The notes beneath the pieces are model-generated. The model saw only the letters and a list, made by a program, of their open reading frames with translations, was not told the origin of the DNA and did no database searches. A stretch of DNA of 64,000 nucleotides, taken from NCBI RefSeq assembly GCF_964340395.1, contig NC_135562.1, positions 24,257,360 to 24,321,359 of the forward strand. The letters are read 5' to 3'. Shown one piece after another: positions 23,700 to 34,118 of this stretch (position 1 is the first letter of the stretch; every line of letters begins with the position of its first letter). Both the position numbers and the translations under genes were made by a program. This DNA comes from Glandiceps talaboti. Its lineage: Eukaryota > Hemichordata > Enteropneusta > Spengelidae.

Positions 23700-24115
23700 A
23701 TTTACTATGATGTGCTATAATCGCCATGGAAGACTCCGTGGCAAGAAAGGGAAGGAAGCCAAGCATCAAGTCTAATTTTAAAGTCACACATAGTCTTGGC
23801 TTCAATACCATATTCAGGTAAGTCATTCCAGTGAGATACAGTCCGCTGTGTGAAGAAGTACTTCCTGATGTCCAATCTGACCGTGGATTTGGCAAGTTTG
23901 AATATCTGTCCTCTGCTTTTGCTTGACTGAATACAGGTGAACAGTTTATTTGCAGGAAGTTTATCAAATCCTTTCATAATCTGAAAGACTTGAATTAGGT
24001 TGCCTTGAATTCTTCTTTCCTCCAGTGTGGTTAATTTATGTGCCTTCAGCCTGTCTTCATAACACAATTCCTGTAGTTCTGTATTATCTTAGTAGCGCTT
24101 CTTTTTCCATGTTCC
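23700..24115 (-). pseudogene. 5'-truncated non-LTR RT C-terminal fragment
   Basis: A minus-strand frame (24067 to 23705) reads YEDRLKAHKLTTLEERRIQG, then GNLIQVFQIMKG, then TVRLDIRKYFFTQRTVSHWN, then DLPEYGIEAKTMCDFKIRLD. This is the conserved tail that follows the RT domain in many CR1/Jockey-type non-LTR elements. All catalytic motifs are missing, so it is a dead 5'-truncated copy. The frame appears intact over the retained 120 codons. Confidence 0.75.
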
Positions 24116-24574
24116 TTTTAAAGTGGCCATATGGATGAGGATTGGATATTTATTTTGGATTTTTAATTTATAAAACAATTTTATCATAGCTTCCTACTTG
24201 GAAAACCAATGTGAAAAAACATAGCCTAAGTCTGTGTTTGTCAATCTATACATTGCAAAAAGCTAAACAATGTAAAAAGTTTGTTATTGTACGTAGAGTA
24301 AAGAACATTTTACACATTTATTATTTTTTTTGCAAATGATTGAGTTACAAACAAGGACTTTGCATATGCTGTTTCACATTGATTTTTCAAGTTGGAAGCC
24401 AAGATGAAATTGAGAATATATTGTTCATGGTTCCAAGAATCAATAGGTCAGTACAATATAGTTACTTTGGAATGGTAAATTAGAAATGAATGTGACGTTT
24501 CGATCCGTCTACTATGGACCATGATCACGCAATGATTTAATTATTCAGCGTTAATGTTTATCTCTGAACTGGCA

Positions 24575-24620
24575 GAATAATATGCCCATAGCAACAGCCA
24601 TATGATTGTGTATATGGCAT
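24575..24620 (+). mobile_element. F1 core fragment, left half of a split copy
   Basis: GCCCATAGCAACAGCCATAT then GATTGTGTATATGGCA is F1 core. It stops where the 51-bp TIR begins at 24621, and F1 resumes at 30814, so the 24621-30813 block is inserted in an F1 core. Confidence 0.65.
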
Positions 24621-24671
24621 TTACAGCCGTTTGCAGAAATCCATTCAGGTTTTATGGTCAAACATGTTTGA
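24621..24671 (+). repeat. 51-bp terminal inverted repeat, left
   Basis: It pairs with 30763-30813, with 5 mismatches in 51 counted by hand. Confidence 0.8.
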
Positions 24672-24771
24672 AAATAGCCATATTCAAACAAGTAACATCA
24701 ACAAAAACAGAGATAAGTACCATCTATTCACAATGGGTGGGTGCAACCATGCAGACTCATACTGCAAACAG

Positions 24772-27700
24772 TCAATCAATCAATCAAAGAGATTTATATA
24801 GCGCCAAACTCCACTACGTAGCAATGTTCAATGGCGCTTTACAAAAGTGTGGATATATAGAGATGTCAGTAGGCTCTGCTAAACAGATAAGTCTTGATGC
24901 GCTTCTTAAAAATATCAAGGCTGGGTGACTGGCGCACTTCTAGTGGGACATTGTTCCAAGCGAAGGGGGCGGTACGCGAGAAAGCACGATCACCATAGGT
25001 CTTCCGGTTACTCCGTGGTACATGAAGTAGGATTTTGTCGTTTGATCGGAGAACTCTGGATGACACTTTCAGGTTGATTAGATCAGATATATAGACAGGA
25101 GCAGTGTTGTTCAGAGCTTTGTACGTGAGTAGCAGGATCTTGTATTGGATTCTGTAGTGTACTGGTAGCCAGTGTAATTCCATAAGTATAGGGGTTATGT
25201 GGTGATATTTCCGAGTGCGAGACACAATTCTGGCTGCTGAGTTCAGGGCATGCTGAAGTGGTAGAATGGATGAAGATGGTAGACCACACAGGAGTGCATT
25301 ACAGTAATCTAGTTTTGATGTGATTAGAGCATGTATTAACATCTGGCAGACTTCCTTAGTTAGATACTGGCGAATATGGCTTATTTGATGGAGGTGGTAG
25401 TAAACTGATTTGCATATCATGTGAACGTGCTTACATAGAGTGTAGTTTTCATCAAATGTTACTCCTATATTCCGTGCAAAGTTTACAATTGGAATAGAAC
25501 TTGATCCAATTATCATGTGATCAATAGGACGAGGCGAACGGTTGAACTGGGACCTTAACAGAAGTACTTCAGTTTTGCCATCATTGAGTTGGAGTTTATT
25601 TTCTGTCATCCACATTTTTATTTCATGAACCATTCCTTCCATCTCGTGTACTGTAGATAGGATGTCAGACTGGGAGAAATATTGATAGAGTTGATTGTCG
25701 TCGGCATACTGATGAAAGTTGATATTATGATTTCGAATGAGCTGAGCAAGTGGTAGGATGTAAATGCAGAATAAAAGTGGACCAAGCACTGAACCCTGTG
25801 GTACTCCGAATTGCAGTAGTTGAGTATCGGATGTTGAGCTATGTATAGATATAGACTGTTTTCTGTTCTTTAGATAGGATGAAAACCATTGCAATGGGAT
25901 GTTCTTGATGCCAAGTTTAGATAACCTTGAGATGAGTATGTTGTGATCAATAGTGTCAAAAGCAGAGGAGAGGTCGAGGAGAACCATAAGTACACATTGG
26001 CCAGCATCCAGTGCCTTGCAGATATCATTATTGACTTTAGTGAGAGCTGTTTCAGTGCTGTGGTATTTTTTGTTTGCTGACTGAAGTGGTTCTAGTAGTG
26101 AGTTGGCGGTCAGGTATGATGTTAACTGATGTGCAACGATCTTTTCGAGGACTTTAGATAGAAAGGGTAAGTTTGAAACGGGTCTGTAGTTCTTGAATAC
26201 ATTTTTGTCAAGTGAAGGTTTCATAAGTATCGGTGTGACGACTGCATTCTTGAGAGAGTCGGGAACAGTACCAGTTGTGAGAGATAAGTTTATGATCACA
26301 GAGATGATGGTTAGGAGATTACCTTGATATTGCTTCAGAAGTGTTGTAGGGATAGGATCAAGTACACATGTTTTTGATGGTGAGTTAGAGATAACTTTGC
26401 TAATTTCTTCCTTATTAACAGTATTGAATGTAGAGAATGACGACGAGAGAGCTGCATCTGGAAATACGAAATCTATTGATGTATGGTGAACATTATCCAG
26501 GCTTGAACGGATAGATGTGATCTTGCTGGTGAAATAATGGCTAAACTGTTCTGTTAAATCTTTAGTTGAGGTATGGTTGGGGAGAGTCATCTCCATGTTC
26601 TTTCCAGACAGGGTTGATAGGATACGAAAAAGCGATTTCTGGTTACCTGAGTTTTCTTCAATTAGGTTGGAGAAGTAGGCTTTCTTGGCATGTCTAATAG
26701 AGTGACTGACATTTCTGCATTCATTGAGGTAGATCTGATGGTGGATCGCCAGCTTTGTTCTTCTCCACTGATGTTCAGCCTTCCTTCTCTTCTTCTTAGC
26801 CATGTCGATTTCATATGTGTACCACTTGGTACCTGGGCGTATAGTCATGATTCGCTTCTTAAGTGGAGCATGATCTTGAAGAACTTCAGTTAGATGTTGG
26901 TTGTATGTTGATATGGCTGAGGACAGATCGTTAGGTGGTGAGACAAATTCAGATCTTTGCTCCAGATCGTGGATGAAACTGTCGGCTGAGATAGCTGAGA
27001 TACGATGATAAGAAATTTCACGTTTACTAGTTTTTGGTTTGACAAGAGCAAGTTCAGCGTGAACAGGACTGTGGTCGGAGAGTTGCAGGCAATCTATAGA
27101 AACAGTATTGATGTTGGTAGTAGAGTTCGATATGATGAGATCCAGAGTGTGACCCTTTATGTGCGTAGGTTGTTTGACCCATTGGTTGAGATTGCAAGCA
27201 CTGATGATTCCATTGAATTTCTGTGTAGTTGGAGTGTTTTCGTCTTCGAGAGGTAGATTGAAATCCCCAGCGATATAGAGATTTCCAGGGCTTGTAGCAT
27301 ATTTTTCAAGTGTGGTACTGAACTCATTCATGAACTGTGGTACTGTAAATTTGTTCTTAACTGATGGTGGTGGACGATAGACAAGAATGAATTTCAAGGA
27401 GAGACGCTGGTGCGAAATAGTTGCTTCGACTGCCTCGAAAGATTGTACAGAATGAATAGGTTTCCATGATGTCAACTTCAGTGATAACTTATGAATTAGA
27501 GCCAAACCACCACCGATCTTGCCGACCCGAGGTAGTTGTTTGTAATCATAACCTGATGGTGTACACTCAGCAATTATATGTTCATCACCGGACTCTCTTA
27601 ACCATGTTTCGGTCAGTACAAGAATGTCAATATCTTTATCTGTTATGTAATCTGCAATATCTAATGATTTACTTCTAACTGAGCGAACATTCCATGTTGT

Positions 27701-28100
27701 GAGTAGAAGTTTACATTTATCATTGAGAGATTTAGAACTATCCTTGCAAGGGGGTGGATGTGTTTGAATCTGGATGATATTGTTGAAGTTCACATCCTTA
27801 GGTTTAGAACAGGAGGCAAAATTGTAGGTGTTGTGTGAATTGATAACTTTGATTGGTCTTTCTTTCTTCACACCTGCTCTAGTGCCTCTGTGAGTGGCAG
27901 GTTTGCATTGTAGGTTCAGTGACTTGATAGCATTCCAGACAGGGACAGGCAGCCTTGATTTGTAGGAGGTGTCAAAAAGTCTAAGAATGGATCTTGAATA
28001 ATGCATAGTGGACCAGTTTGCATATGAAAGTAGTGTCAAAATATGAGACACTTGAGTAATTGTTTGTATGCAGATGAGAACAGTAAACAACTTACAGTCT
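24772..28100 (-). mobile_element. L2/CR1-like non-LTR retrotransposon, apparently full coding length
   Basis: On the minus strand the single large ORF is followed by a short 3' UTR (AAAGCGCCATTGAAC, then GGCGCTATATAAATCTC) and a TTGATTGATTGATTGA tail at 24772-24790. GCGCTATATAAAT plus a TTGA-type tail is typical of L2/CR1-group 3' ends. The 5' limit is not defined; a 5' UTR may extend beyond 28100. The copy sits inside the 51-bp-TIR segment. Confidence 0.85.
24866..28006 (-). CDS. LINE ORF2-type protein: AP endonuclease and reverse transcriptase
   Basis: Uninterrupted frame of 1,046 codons from the first ATG (28006-28004); a further 28 in-frame codons upstream have only a TTG start. Counting from that TTG, the APE-type endonuclease has TTWNVRS at about 131, TETW at 160, GDFN at 275 and SDHSPV at 338. 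The RT has NYRPVSNLPFLSKVLEKI at about 634, LDLSSAFDTIDH at 705, GVPQGSVLGPLLF at 762 and the catalytic YADD at 795. The thumb and C-terminal region ends HITPILMELHWLPV then RIKTYLFSRAY. Such proteins nick target DNA and reverse-transcribe their own RNA in place. All catalytic signatures are present and there are no stops, so the copy may be young or active. No ORF1 or zinc-knuckle ORF is seen upstream. Confidence 0.93.
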   Translation of the reverse strand: MHYSRSILRLFDTSYKSRLPVPVWNAIKSLNLQCKPATHRGTRAGVKKERPIKVINSHNTYNFASCSKPKDVNFNNIIQIQTHPPPCKDSSKSLNDKCKLLLTTWNVRSVRSKSLDIADYITDKDIDILVLTETWLRESGDEHIIAECTPSGYDYKQLPRVGKIGGGLALIHKLSLKLTSWKPIHSVQSFEAVEATISHQRLSLKFILVYRPPPSVKNKFTVPQFMNEFSTTLEKYATSPGNLYIAGDFNLPLEDENTPTTQKFNGIISACNLNQWVKQPTHIKGHTLDLIISNSTTNINTVSIDCLQLSDHSPVHAELALVKPKTSKREISYHRISAISADSFIHDLEQRSEFVSPPNDLSSAISTYNQHLTEVLQDHAPLKKRIMTIRPGTKWYTYEIDMAKKKRRKAEHQWRRTKLAIHHQIYLNECRNVSHSIRHAKKAYFSNLIEENSGNQKSLFRILSTLSGKNMEMTLPNHTSTKDLTEQFSHYFTSKITSIRSSLDNVHHTSIDFVFPDAALSSSFSTFNTVNKEEISKVISNSPSKTCVLDPIPTTLLKQYQGNLLTIISVIINLSLTTGTVPDSLKNAVVTPILMKPSLDKNVFKNYRPVSNLPFLSKVLEKIVAHQLTSYLTANSLLEPLQSANKKYHSTETALTKVNNDICKALDAGQCVLMVLLDLSSAFDTIDHNILISRLSKLGIKNIPLQWFSSYLKNRKQSISIHSSTSDTQLLQFGVPQGSVLGPLLFCIYILPLAQLIRNHNINFHQYADDNQLYQYFSQSDILSTVHEMEGMVHEIKMWMTENKLQLNDGKTEVLLLRSQFNRSPRPIDHMIIGSSSIPIVNFARNIGVTFDENYTLCKHVHMICKSVYYHLHQISHIRQYLTKEVCQMLIHALITSKLDYCNALLCGLPSSSILPLQHALNSAARIVSRTRKYHHITPILMELHWLPVHYRIQYKILLLTYKALNNTAPVYISDLINLKVSSRVLRSNDKILLHVPRSNRKTYGDRAFSRTAPFAWNNVPLEVRQSPSLDIFKKRIKTYLFSRAY

Positions 28101-30762
28101 TCTACAATTTGTGATGAAGGATTTTTCCAGTTGTAATTTTCTCCAGAAATCGACTGGTAATAAGATTCGAAAGTTCACAAGTACGTTCCCCAGCTATTTA
28201 TGCACTGGTAGCTTCAAAGTTGAGGACAACAGTGCTCACATATGCCAGAAAAAATCACCAATCAGCAGAGCTGGACATGGGGCTGCCATACCGGCGCACG
28301 CCATTGTATACAATGTACAGTGAGCAGGAAATTCAAACAACCCGACCCATACAGTACATGTACAAAATGTAATTTAGTTAGCAAACTTGACTGCCTTGAA
28401 CACTCATTCAAATGTAATTCATCATTTATGCATTGAAAAATGCATGATGTTGTAGTACTGTCCAAGAACTTTAAGTTTCATCACATGAAATGATCGAAAC
28501 TTAAGACACAAAATGTTTTACAAGTTGTACCATGAAATAATTCGGCTGACACAAGTCAATGTTGACGACATACACGTTAGGGGGAACCACATTATGAGAT
28601 CGAGAGAGCATTCCTTACATGTGTCGCACTCGAGCCTCATGTGTGCTATTTGTCTACCGTGAGAACTTATTCAAATCCCTGTTCCACCGTAATATCTGTT
28701 CAGTAAGTATAGAGAGATCGAGGATCGTAGCAAGGTTAACGTCTCGCACCCCAATAAATTACACTTAATGAGTAGAACGCACAGCAAGTACATTTCAGAC
28801 TAACCGTCACTTTTATTTCAGACTAAAGGATAATACAAGACAGCAGTTTTGGTACGTCAGGAATAGAGGTCTAGTTTTGTATTGACAAGGCCCAGTTTCC
28901 CACTATACAACTCGCAACTCGTGCAGCATCTACCACAATCACATGTACCGAACCAGGCCAACGGGCTAACCAGTGGAGCTTACCGGGTCAGTGAGTGTGG
29001 AGAAGTCGGCTACGAAATCGTGAGAGTAAGGAGTACTCTCTCCCCAAAATTACAGCATCCAGTGAGTCCCCAGGTTGACTAACAAAATCTCGGAAACTCT
29101 CCCCTTTTTACACACTAAAACCCCACCAAAATTAAGCTAATGAACTACAAAATAAGACTTATGTTTTGAGGCCGTATTCCATGTTTGGGAATAGCGGGAA
29201 AATATACCCCATGTGACCTGCCTACATGGCTGAAGATTACCATGGAGCCGACTTCCAGTGTTACTCTCGGTCAAACGCCATGTAGTAATTACTGTAGGAA
29301 ACAATGGAAAACAACCTAAAACTATATACTTGGCTTAGGATAACATGTGACTGCCACACATTCCATATGTGGAAAGTTGGGAACATAAAAATACTTTGAA
29401 AATTCGGTGGGCGAGAGATTTAAAAAGTAGTTTGAAGCCATCACTGGGTTGCATGAAAACATCCAGGTTTAGATCAATCCTACATCAATAAGCGAACAGC
29501 TAGCCTGTCTGCGGCCTGGCTTTCCAGTCAGAACTGTGCACAAAGCAACCGCTAAACCTAGCTAGTAGACAGGCCATGTGTCCTGGCCAACAGTTCATGA
29601 ATTTGACCCCATACAAACCCCATACAATCAACACAAAAATGATGTGACCGCCGTCAACCTCCATGGGCATTCGCTGTACATCATGTACATTGTTTTGTCA
29701 ACACCGTTGCTTACACAACAACATCGAGGGTGAACGTCAGATTGATTCTTATGCACTTCATTTACACACTACAACAATATTGACGTTTAGACTCGGTAGA
29801 AAATTTGGATTTCATGATAGTGTGTATTACCGTAAGTTTGAATAACATCGTAACGGGAGTTACATGTGGAAAAGTTCGTAAACTGACAACAATGGCACTG
29901 CCTTCATATGAGAGCGACGCATCGCCTTTGCGGTGGAAATATTCTTATCGCGTACATGTTGAAATTCACATGTCCACTTAGCATTGACAACATGACATTA
30001 CATGTGTTGCCCATCACGGCACATATATATGTGCATATATTTTTTTTTACTGGCGAATAAAGAGCAGTGCGTTTGCTTGTACAGCAGAGACAGCAAGATA
30101 TACATGTAACTGACATAAAACAACAGCGTGTGCCCCTAATGTAGGCTAGGGCTTTGTTTATACTGTATTTGTCATGTTCTAAAATAAACTCTCGGAGTGT
30201 GGACTGTTCTTGCACTATTCCAATATTAAGGATCAATGTGTCAGGAGAACGATCGTGTATTTTATATGTAAGAGTTGTATTTGGGAGAGAATCTTCCCAA
30301 AGCACTGAAGTTCATTTACATCTACAACAGACTGAAGCTTAATAATGACAGGGTAGTCCTGCTTGCAGACAGAATAAGACGTCCCTTCCATCTCCGTCTG
30401 CAGTCTGGGTGGACTTTCAATGTTAACCGTTTTCAAATTGACATGATGATGCTAGTACCAGCTGATGTATTTTGACTTTGACACAACAATCTACTACGTA
30501 AACAGCAAGCCATGTAATGAATTTTACTTGCCAACCCATTTGTGTAGAAGCAGTACATTGTCGTATTTGACTGCAGTGAAATACCTTGCTAATCTCAATA
30601 TGTCAACATTGACTTTTGTTCCTGTACTGATAACATAAGATTGTGCAAGATGCACTGTAGCACATACCATTTCTCTGTAGGGATGGTCTTTGAATTTGGA
30701 ATTGTTACATCTTAATTTTGGTGAAAATGAAAGTGAGTGGTGTATATATTTGAATGCCTTTA
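28101..30762. other. Interior of the TIR-bounded segment; no identified gene
   Basis: It holds short open frames on both strands (for example minus 29904-30305, plus 30154-30342 and 30275-30475, minus 30524-30874) with no recognised domain. 28101 to about 28900 may be LINE 5' UTR. Less AT-rich patches occur near 28870-29050. No transposase motif was recognised. Confidence 0.4.
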
Positions 30763-30813
30763 TCAAACATGTTTGACCATAAAACCTGAACGCATTTATG
30801 CGAACGACTGTAA
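30763..30813 (-). repeat. 51-bp terminal inverted repeat, right
   Basis: Reverse complement of 24621-24671, with 5 mismatches. Confidence 0.8.
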
Positions 30814-30992
30814 GTAACAACAGGGGTAGTTTAGCAAGTACATAAATATTCAAAAAATTACTGTCACCCAGCAACTAAGAAAGTGCACTATTAATACTTA
30901 AATGATGGTGCACATTCCATGTGCAACAAGAAGAATGGATTAGCATATGGGTGAACACAGTTGTGCTGCAATGCTGTTGGCGCTTTTTTTTT
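30814..30992 (+). mobile_element. F1 core and 3' end, right half of a split copy
   Basis: It resumes F1 core (TAACAACAGGGGTAG, ATATTCAAAAAATT, ACCCAGCAACTAAG) and ends with CAGTTGTGCTGCAATGCTGT and a T run at about 30986. Confidence 0.7.
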
Positions 30993-31948
30993 TTTCTGAG
31001 TTTGCAATTTAAATGCTTTCATTGTATATTTTTTTAAAGAAGAAAGTATATATGTACATATATATCATGGTACCGTTTAATTATATTTGTTTCACATTGT
31101 ATTTCTGGCTTTATGCAATTATCCAGAATCCCAAATATGTGTAAGCATGTAATAAGCTTATAAAAATATATTATAACAAATAAAGAAACGAGGAACAAGT
31201 ATGATATAACTGTGTGACATATTAATCTCATTTGGGCCTTTATTATAATCATTTTCGGATTTCATCAAAATTGTTGCCTCATGCCCTTGTCTTGGATTAC
31301 AGGGAAGTCAGCCAAATATGCACAGTATGTTATATTTATGATATATGATATAATTATAATACAAAATGATATTGGCATCTGCATAAAATGCATTGGAAAT
31401 TGGCTTTCCATGTGCACTCACAAAAAAGGTGACTGAAATTGAAAGAAAACAACAATTGAATAAAACATTAAAAAGGCAATACAAGTAAAATGTAAAAGTA
31501 AGAGATAAAATTAAGGAACCCTACAGTAACACTTCAAAAGATTGAAACGCACATGACTCTAAAAAGATACAAACTCAGAGGCAAATAGCATGAAACTAGG
31601 GACTGGTTTAAAATGTGAATTGCAGATGGATAAAAACTCTTAAACATTCAGATTTTATTTTGATACTCCTGTACCCAAGGTTAACAGTTCAAAAAATGTG
31701 TGTGCCGGATGACTGACCAGTATCCTTAATGATTGATGTAGCTTTGGGAATAGATCTGGAATGATAGATTGATTGTAAGTATAGTAATAATAATTAAATA
31801 ATATTATATAATAAAATAATGATTTTATTAATAATAAAGTTTATTTGAAAATTAACCACCCTACCTGGGGTAGTTTGTTATGCTGAGTTCAAAAAAGGGG
31901 GTCATTGCCATAGTAACCAAAATCACCATAATATGTGAATGATTTTTA
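30993..31948. other. No feature seen
   Basis: AT-rich intron sequence; AT-rich simple sequence at 31785-31840. Confidence 0.55.
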
Positions 31949-32011
31949 GCACAACTGAACTGAGGTTCAGTAGTGCTATAGGGATCGCCCGATGTCTGTC
32001 TGTCTGTCTGC

Positions 32012-32048
<37 letters not shown>

Positions 32049-32735
32049 CAACTTCAAAAACCACTGAACCGATTGCCATGATATTTGATGGGTCCATTAC
32101 CTTGGGTGTCTAGTTGGGAAATTGTTCAAATCAAAATGATCTTACCATCGGTTTGTGATTTGGGTCAAAAAATGTGATTTTTGGTCAAAAAACTTAAACT
32201 CAAAAACTACTGGGCAGATTGAAATTTGGGCAAAACATTCTTCAGAGTGTTTTTACTGAGAATTGTTCATGACATGACATCAGTGATATGCAAATTAGGG
32301 CTAAAACTGTGTCTTTTTGGTAAAAAATCTATGAGCCCAAAACCACTAAGCACATTGGGCTGAAATTTAATAGGAATGCATCTCGGGATGTATGGACAAA
32401 GATATATTAAGCATACAATGATTCCATGAGTGATATACAAATTAGGTGTAAAAATACCGCCAATGGTGTTGTAGCACAACTGAAATAACATCATCATCTG
32501 GTAGACAAATGAGTAAACATTCAAAAAATGTATGCAAATACCCTAGCAACCATGACCACATCCATAGCAACAGCCAACCGGTCATGTATTTCACAAAGAT
32601 AACAACAGGGATTAATAGATAATTGAATAAACATTCAAAAAATGTATGTAAATTTTCCTAGCAACAAGAACACATAATTTAAATGTAAATACATCGCATA
32701 CAGTTGTGCTATAATGCCATTGGCGGTATTTTGTT
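31949..32735 (+). mobile_element. F1 element, compact copy with both ends
   Basis: 5' hairpin TAGCACAACTGAACTGAGGT paired with TTCAGTAGTGCTA, then GTCT and (GT)n at 31994-32046, the single-copy region and two core repeats. It ends CAGTTGTGCTATAATGCCAT, GGCGGTATTTT. At about 790 bp it is the shortest copy retaining both ends. There is no obvious target duplication. Confidence 0.87.
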
Positions 32736-32762
32736 ATATTAAGCCCCTTCACTTGCAATTTA

Positions 32763-32885
32763 ATAATAATAATAATAATAATAATAATGATTATTTATAC
32801 TGGATAGTTCTATATAGACACTTTTTTCTCAAGAAGTCCAGTGAGGGCCATCCCTCATGGGTTCAGTGTACTGATGATTCCTATG
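32763..32885 (-). mobile_element. SINE 3' fragment
   Basis: (AAT)n then TTATTTATACTGGATAGTT and AAGAAGTCCAGTGAGGGCCA, matching the 3' part of the SINE at 40856-41122 in the same orientation. The tRNA-like head is missing. Confidence 0.7.
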
Positions 32886-33658
32886 TTGTCTTGATTACTC
32901 TCAAGTGCATTCACCTCATCACTGCTAATGTTGTTAAACCTGGCATACGTTAAAATATATAAAAATTAACTAAAATACTATGATTCATTCCAAATTTCTT
33001 AAAACATCTCAGAAAATAAAGATGTTGTTTGGCTTTCTCCATAACACATGCATGCAATATGTTTGATTTCATGATGGAGCTTTAATAAAATTAGTTTCTA
33101 TGTGAATAACTGCAACAGGAAAGAAAACAGGAAAATGTGTAGACATAAAAAGAGGGTGACAATTGAACTGAATAGTCAAAAGATATAATTGAAAAAGGGT
33201 CAAACTGATTCTGAGATGACATCTTGTTATTGTTGTCAGTAATTGGGTGGTAAAACACCTGAAACAAATCAGCCAACTTACTGTCCACCTTCAACATTTT
33301 GAGCTTGGTTTGCATGGTATCTAAATTTTTGAAATTAAGCATGTGTTGCACTCAGCATCTGTATGACTGACTCAACGAATACATTGAGCCGTGAAGTTGT
33401 TGTCATTCCAACCAAATTTATGGTATTACTGCAATACCAGTACAAGTATAATTTCAAACGTGTTGATTGGGCCACACATGTGTGTATGTTATATATCATG
33501 ATGTGTAAGAAGTGTAGTTGTATCATGGCAGCTTTATGACATTAATAAAGTGTATGGAGGGATCAATTACAGCAGGATTGACACTTTTATCATGTATGTC
33601 TTGTATTAAATCTTTCTCATCTGTGTTCTCATGGGAAAATGAATTAAATAAAATCCTA
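32886..33658. other. No feature seen
   Basis: AT-rich intron sequence without recognised repeats or exons. Confidence 0.55.
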
Positions 33659-34118
33659 TTTTAGCACAACTGAACTGATAATGTTCAGTTGTGCTATAAG
33701 CGTGGTGTCTGTCTGTGTGTGTAAACAACTTAAAGTCAAAAACCACTGGACCGATTACCATGATATTTTTTGTAAATATCAAAGTAAAGACAAATGACAA
33801 ATGGCAACTTCAAAACTAATGAGCCGATTGGACTGAAATCTGGTATGTAGGTATTCTAGGGTATCCAGATATCACTGATACGCAAATTAGGTCTAAAAAT
33901 GTGGGTTTTTTGTCAAAAATATATAGTTCCAAAACTACAGAACAGATTGGGCTGAAATTTGATAGGTATGCATCTAGGGAAGTGTAGATGAAGCTGTATT
34001 CATAACGTGATGATCCCATCAGCGATATGCAAATTAGGTCTAAAGATGTCAATTTTGTTCAAAAACGTATATCTTGAAACTGCATGGTGAATGGGGTTGA
34101 AAATTGGTGGGGATGTAA
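33659..34118 (+). mobile_element. F1 element, 3'-truncated
   Basis: Near-perfect 5' hairpin (TAGCACAACTGAAC and GTTCAGTTGTGCTA), GTCTGTCTGTGTGTGT, then the single-copy region as far as GGTGAATGGGGTTGAAAATT. It stops where the dead LINE begins at about 34119. Confidence 0.8.

Larger units (their letters stand above)
24621..30813. mobile_element. Segment bounded by 51-bp inverted repeats
   Basis: 24621-24671 matches the reverse complement of 30763-30813 at 46 of 51 positions. The ends read TTACAG(C/T)CGTT, and the inner 25 bases are identical (landmark TTCAGGTTTTATGGTCAAAC). F1 sequence lies outside both ends. This suggests a DNA transposon into which an L2/CR1-like LINE (24772 to at least 28006) later inserted. 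No transposase was recognised in 28.1-30.76 kb, and no target duplication is evident. Confidence 0.65.

Noticed and set aside
28880-29082. 66-codon plus-strand frame in a less AT-rich patch
   Set aside because: No domain, no splice sites and no matching neighbour exon.
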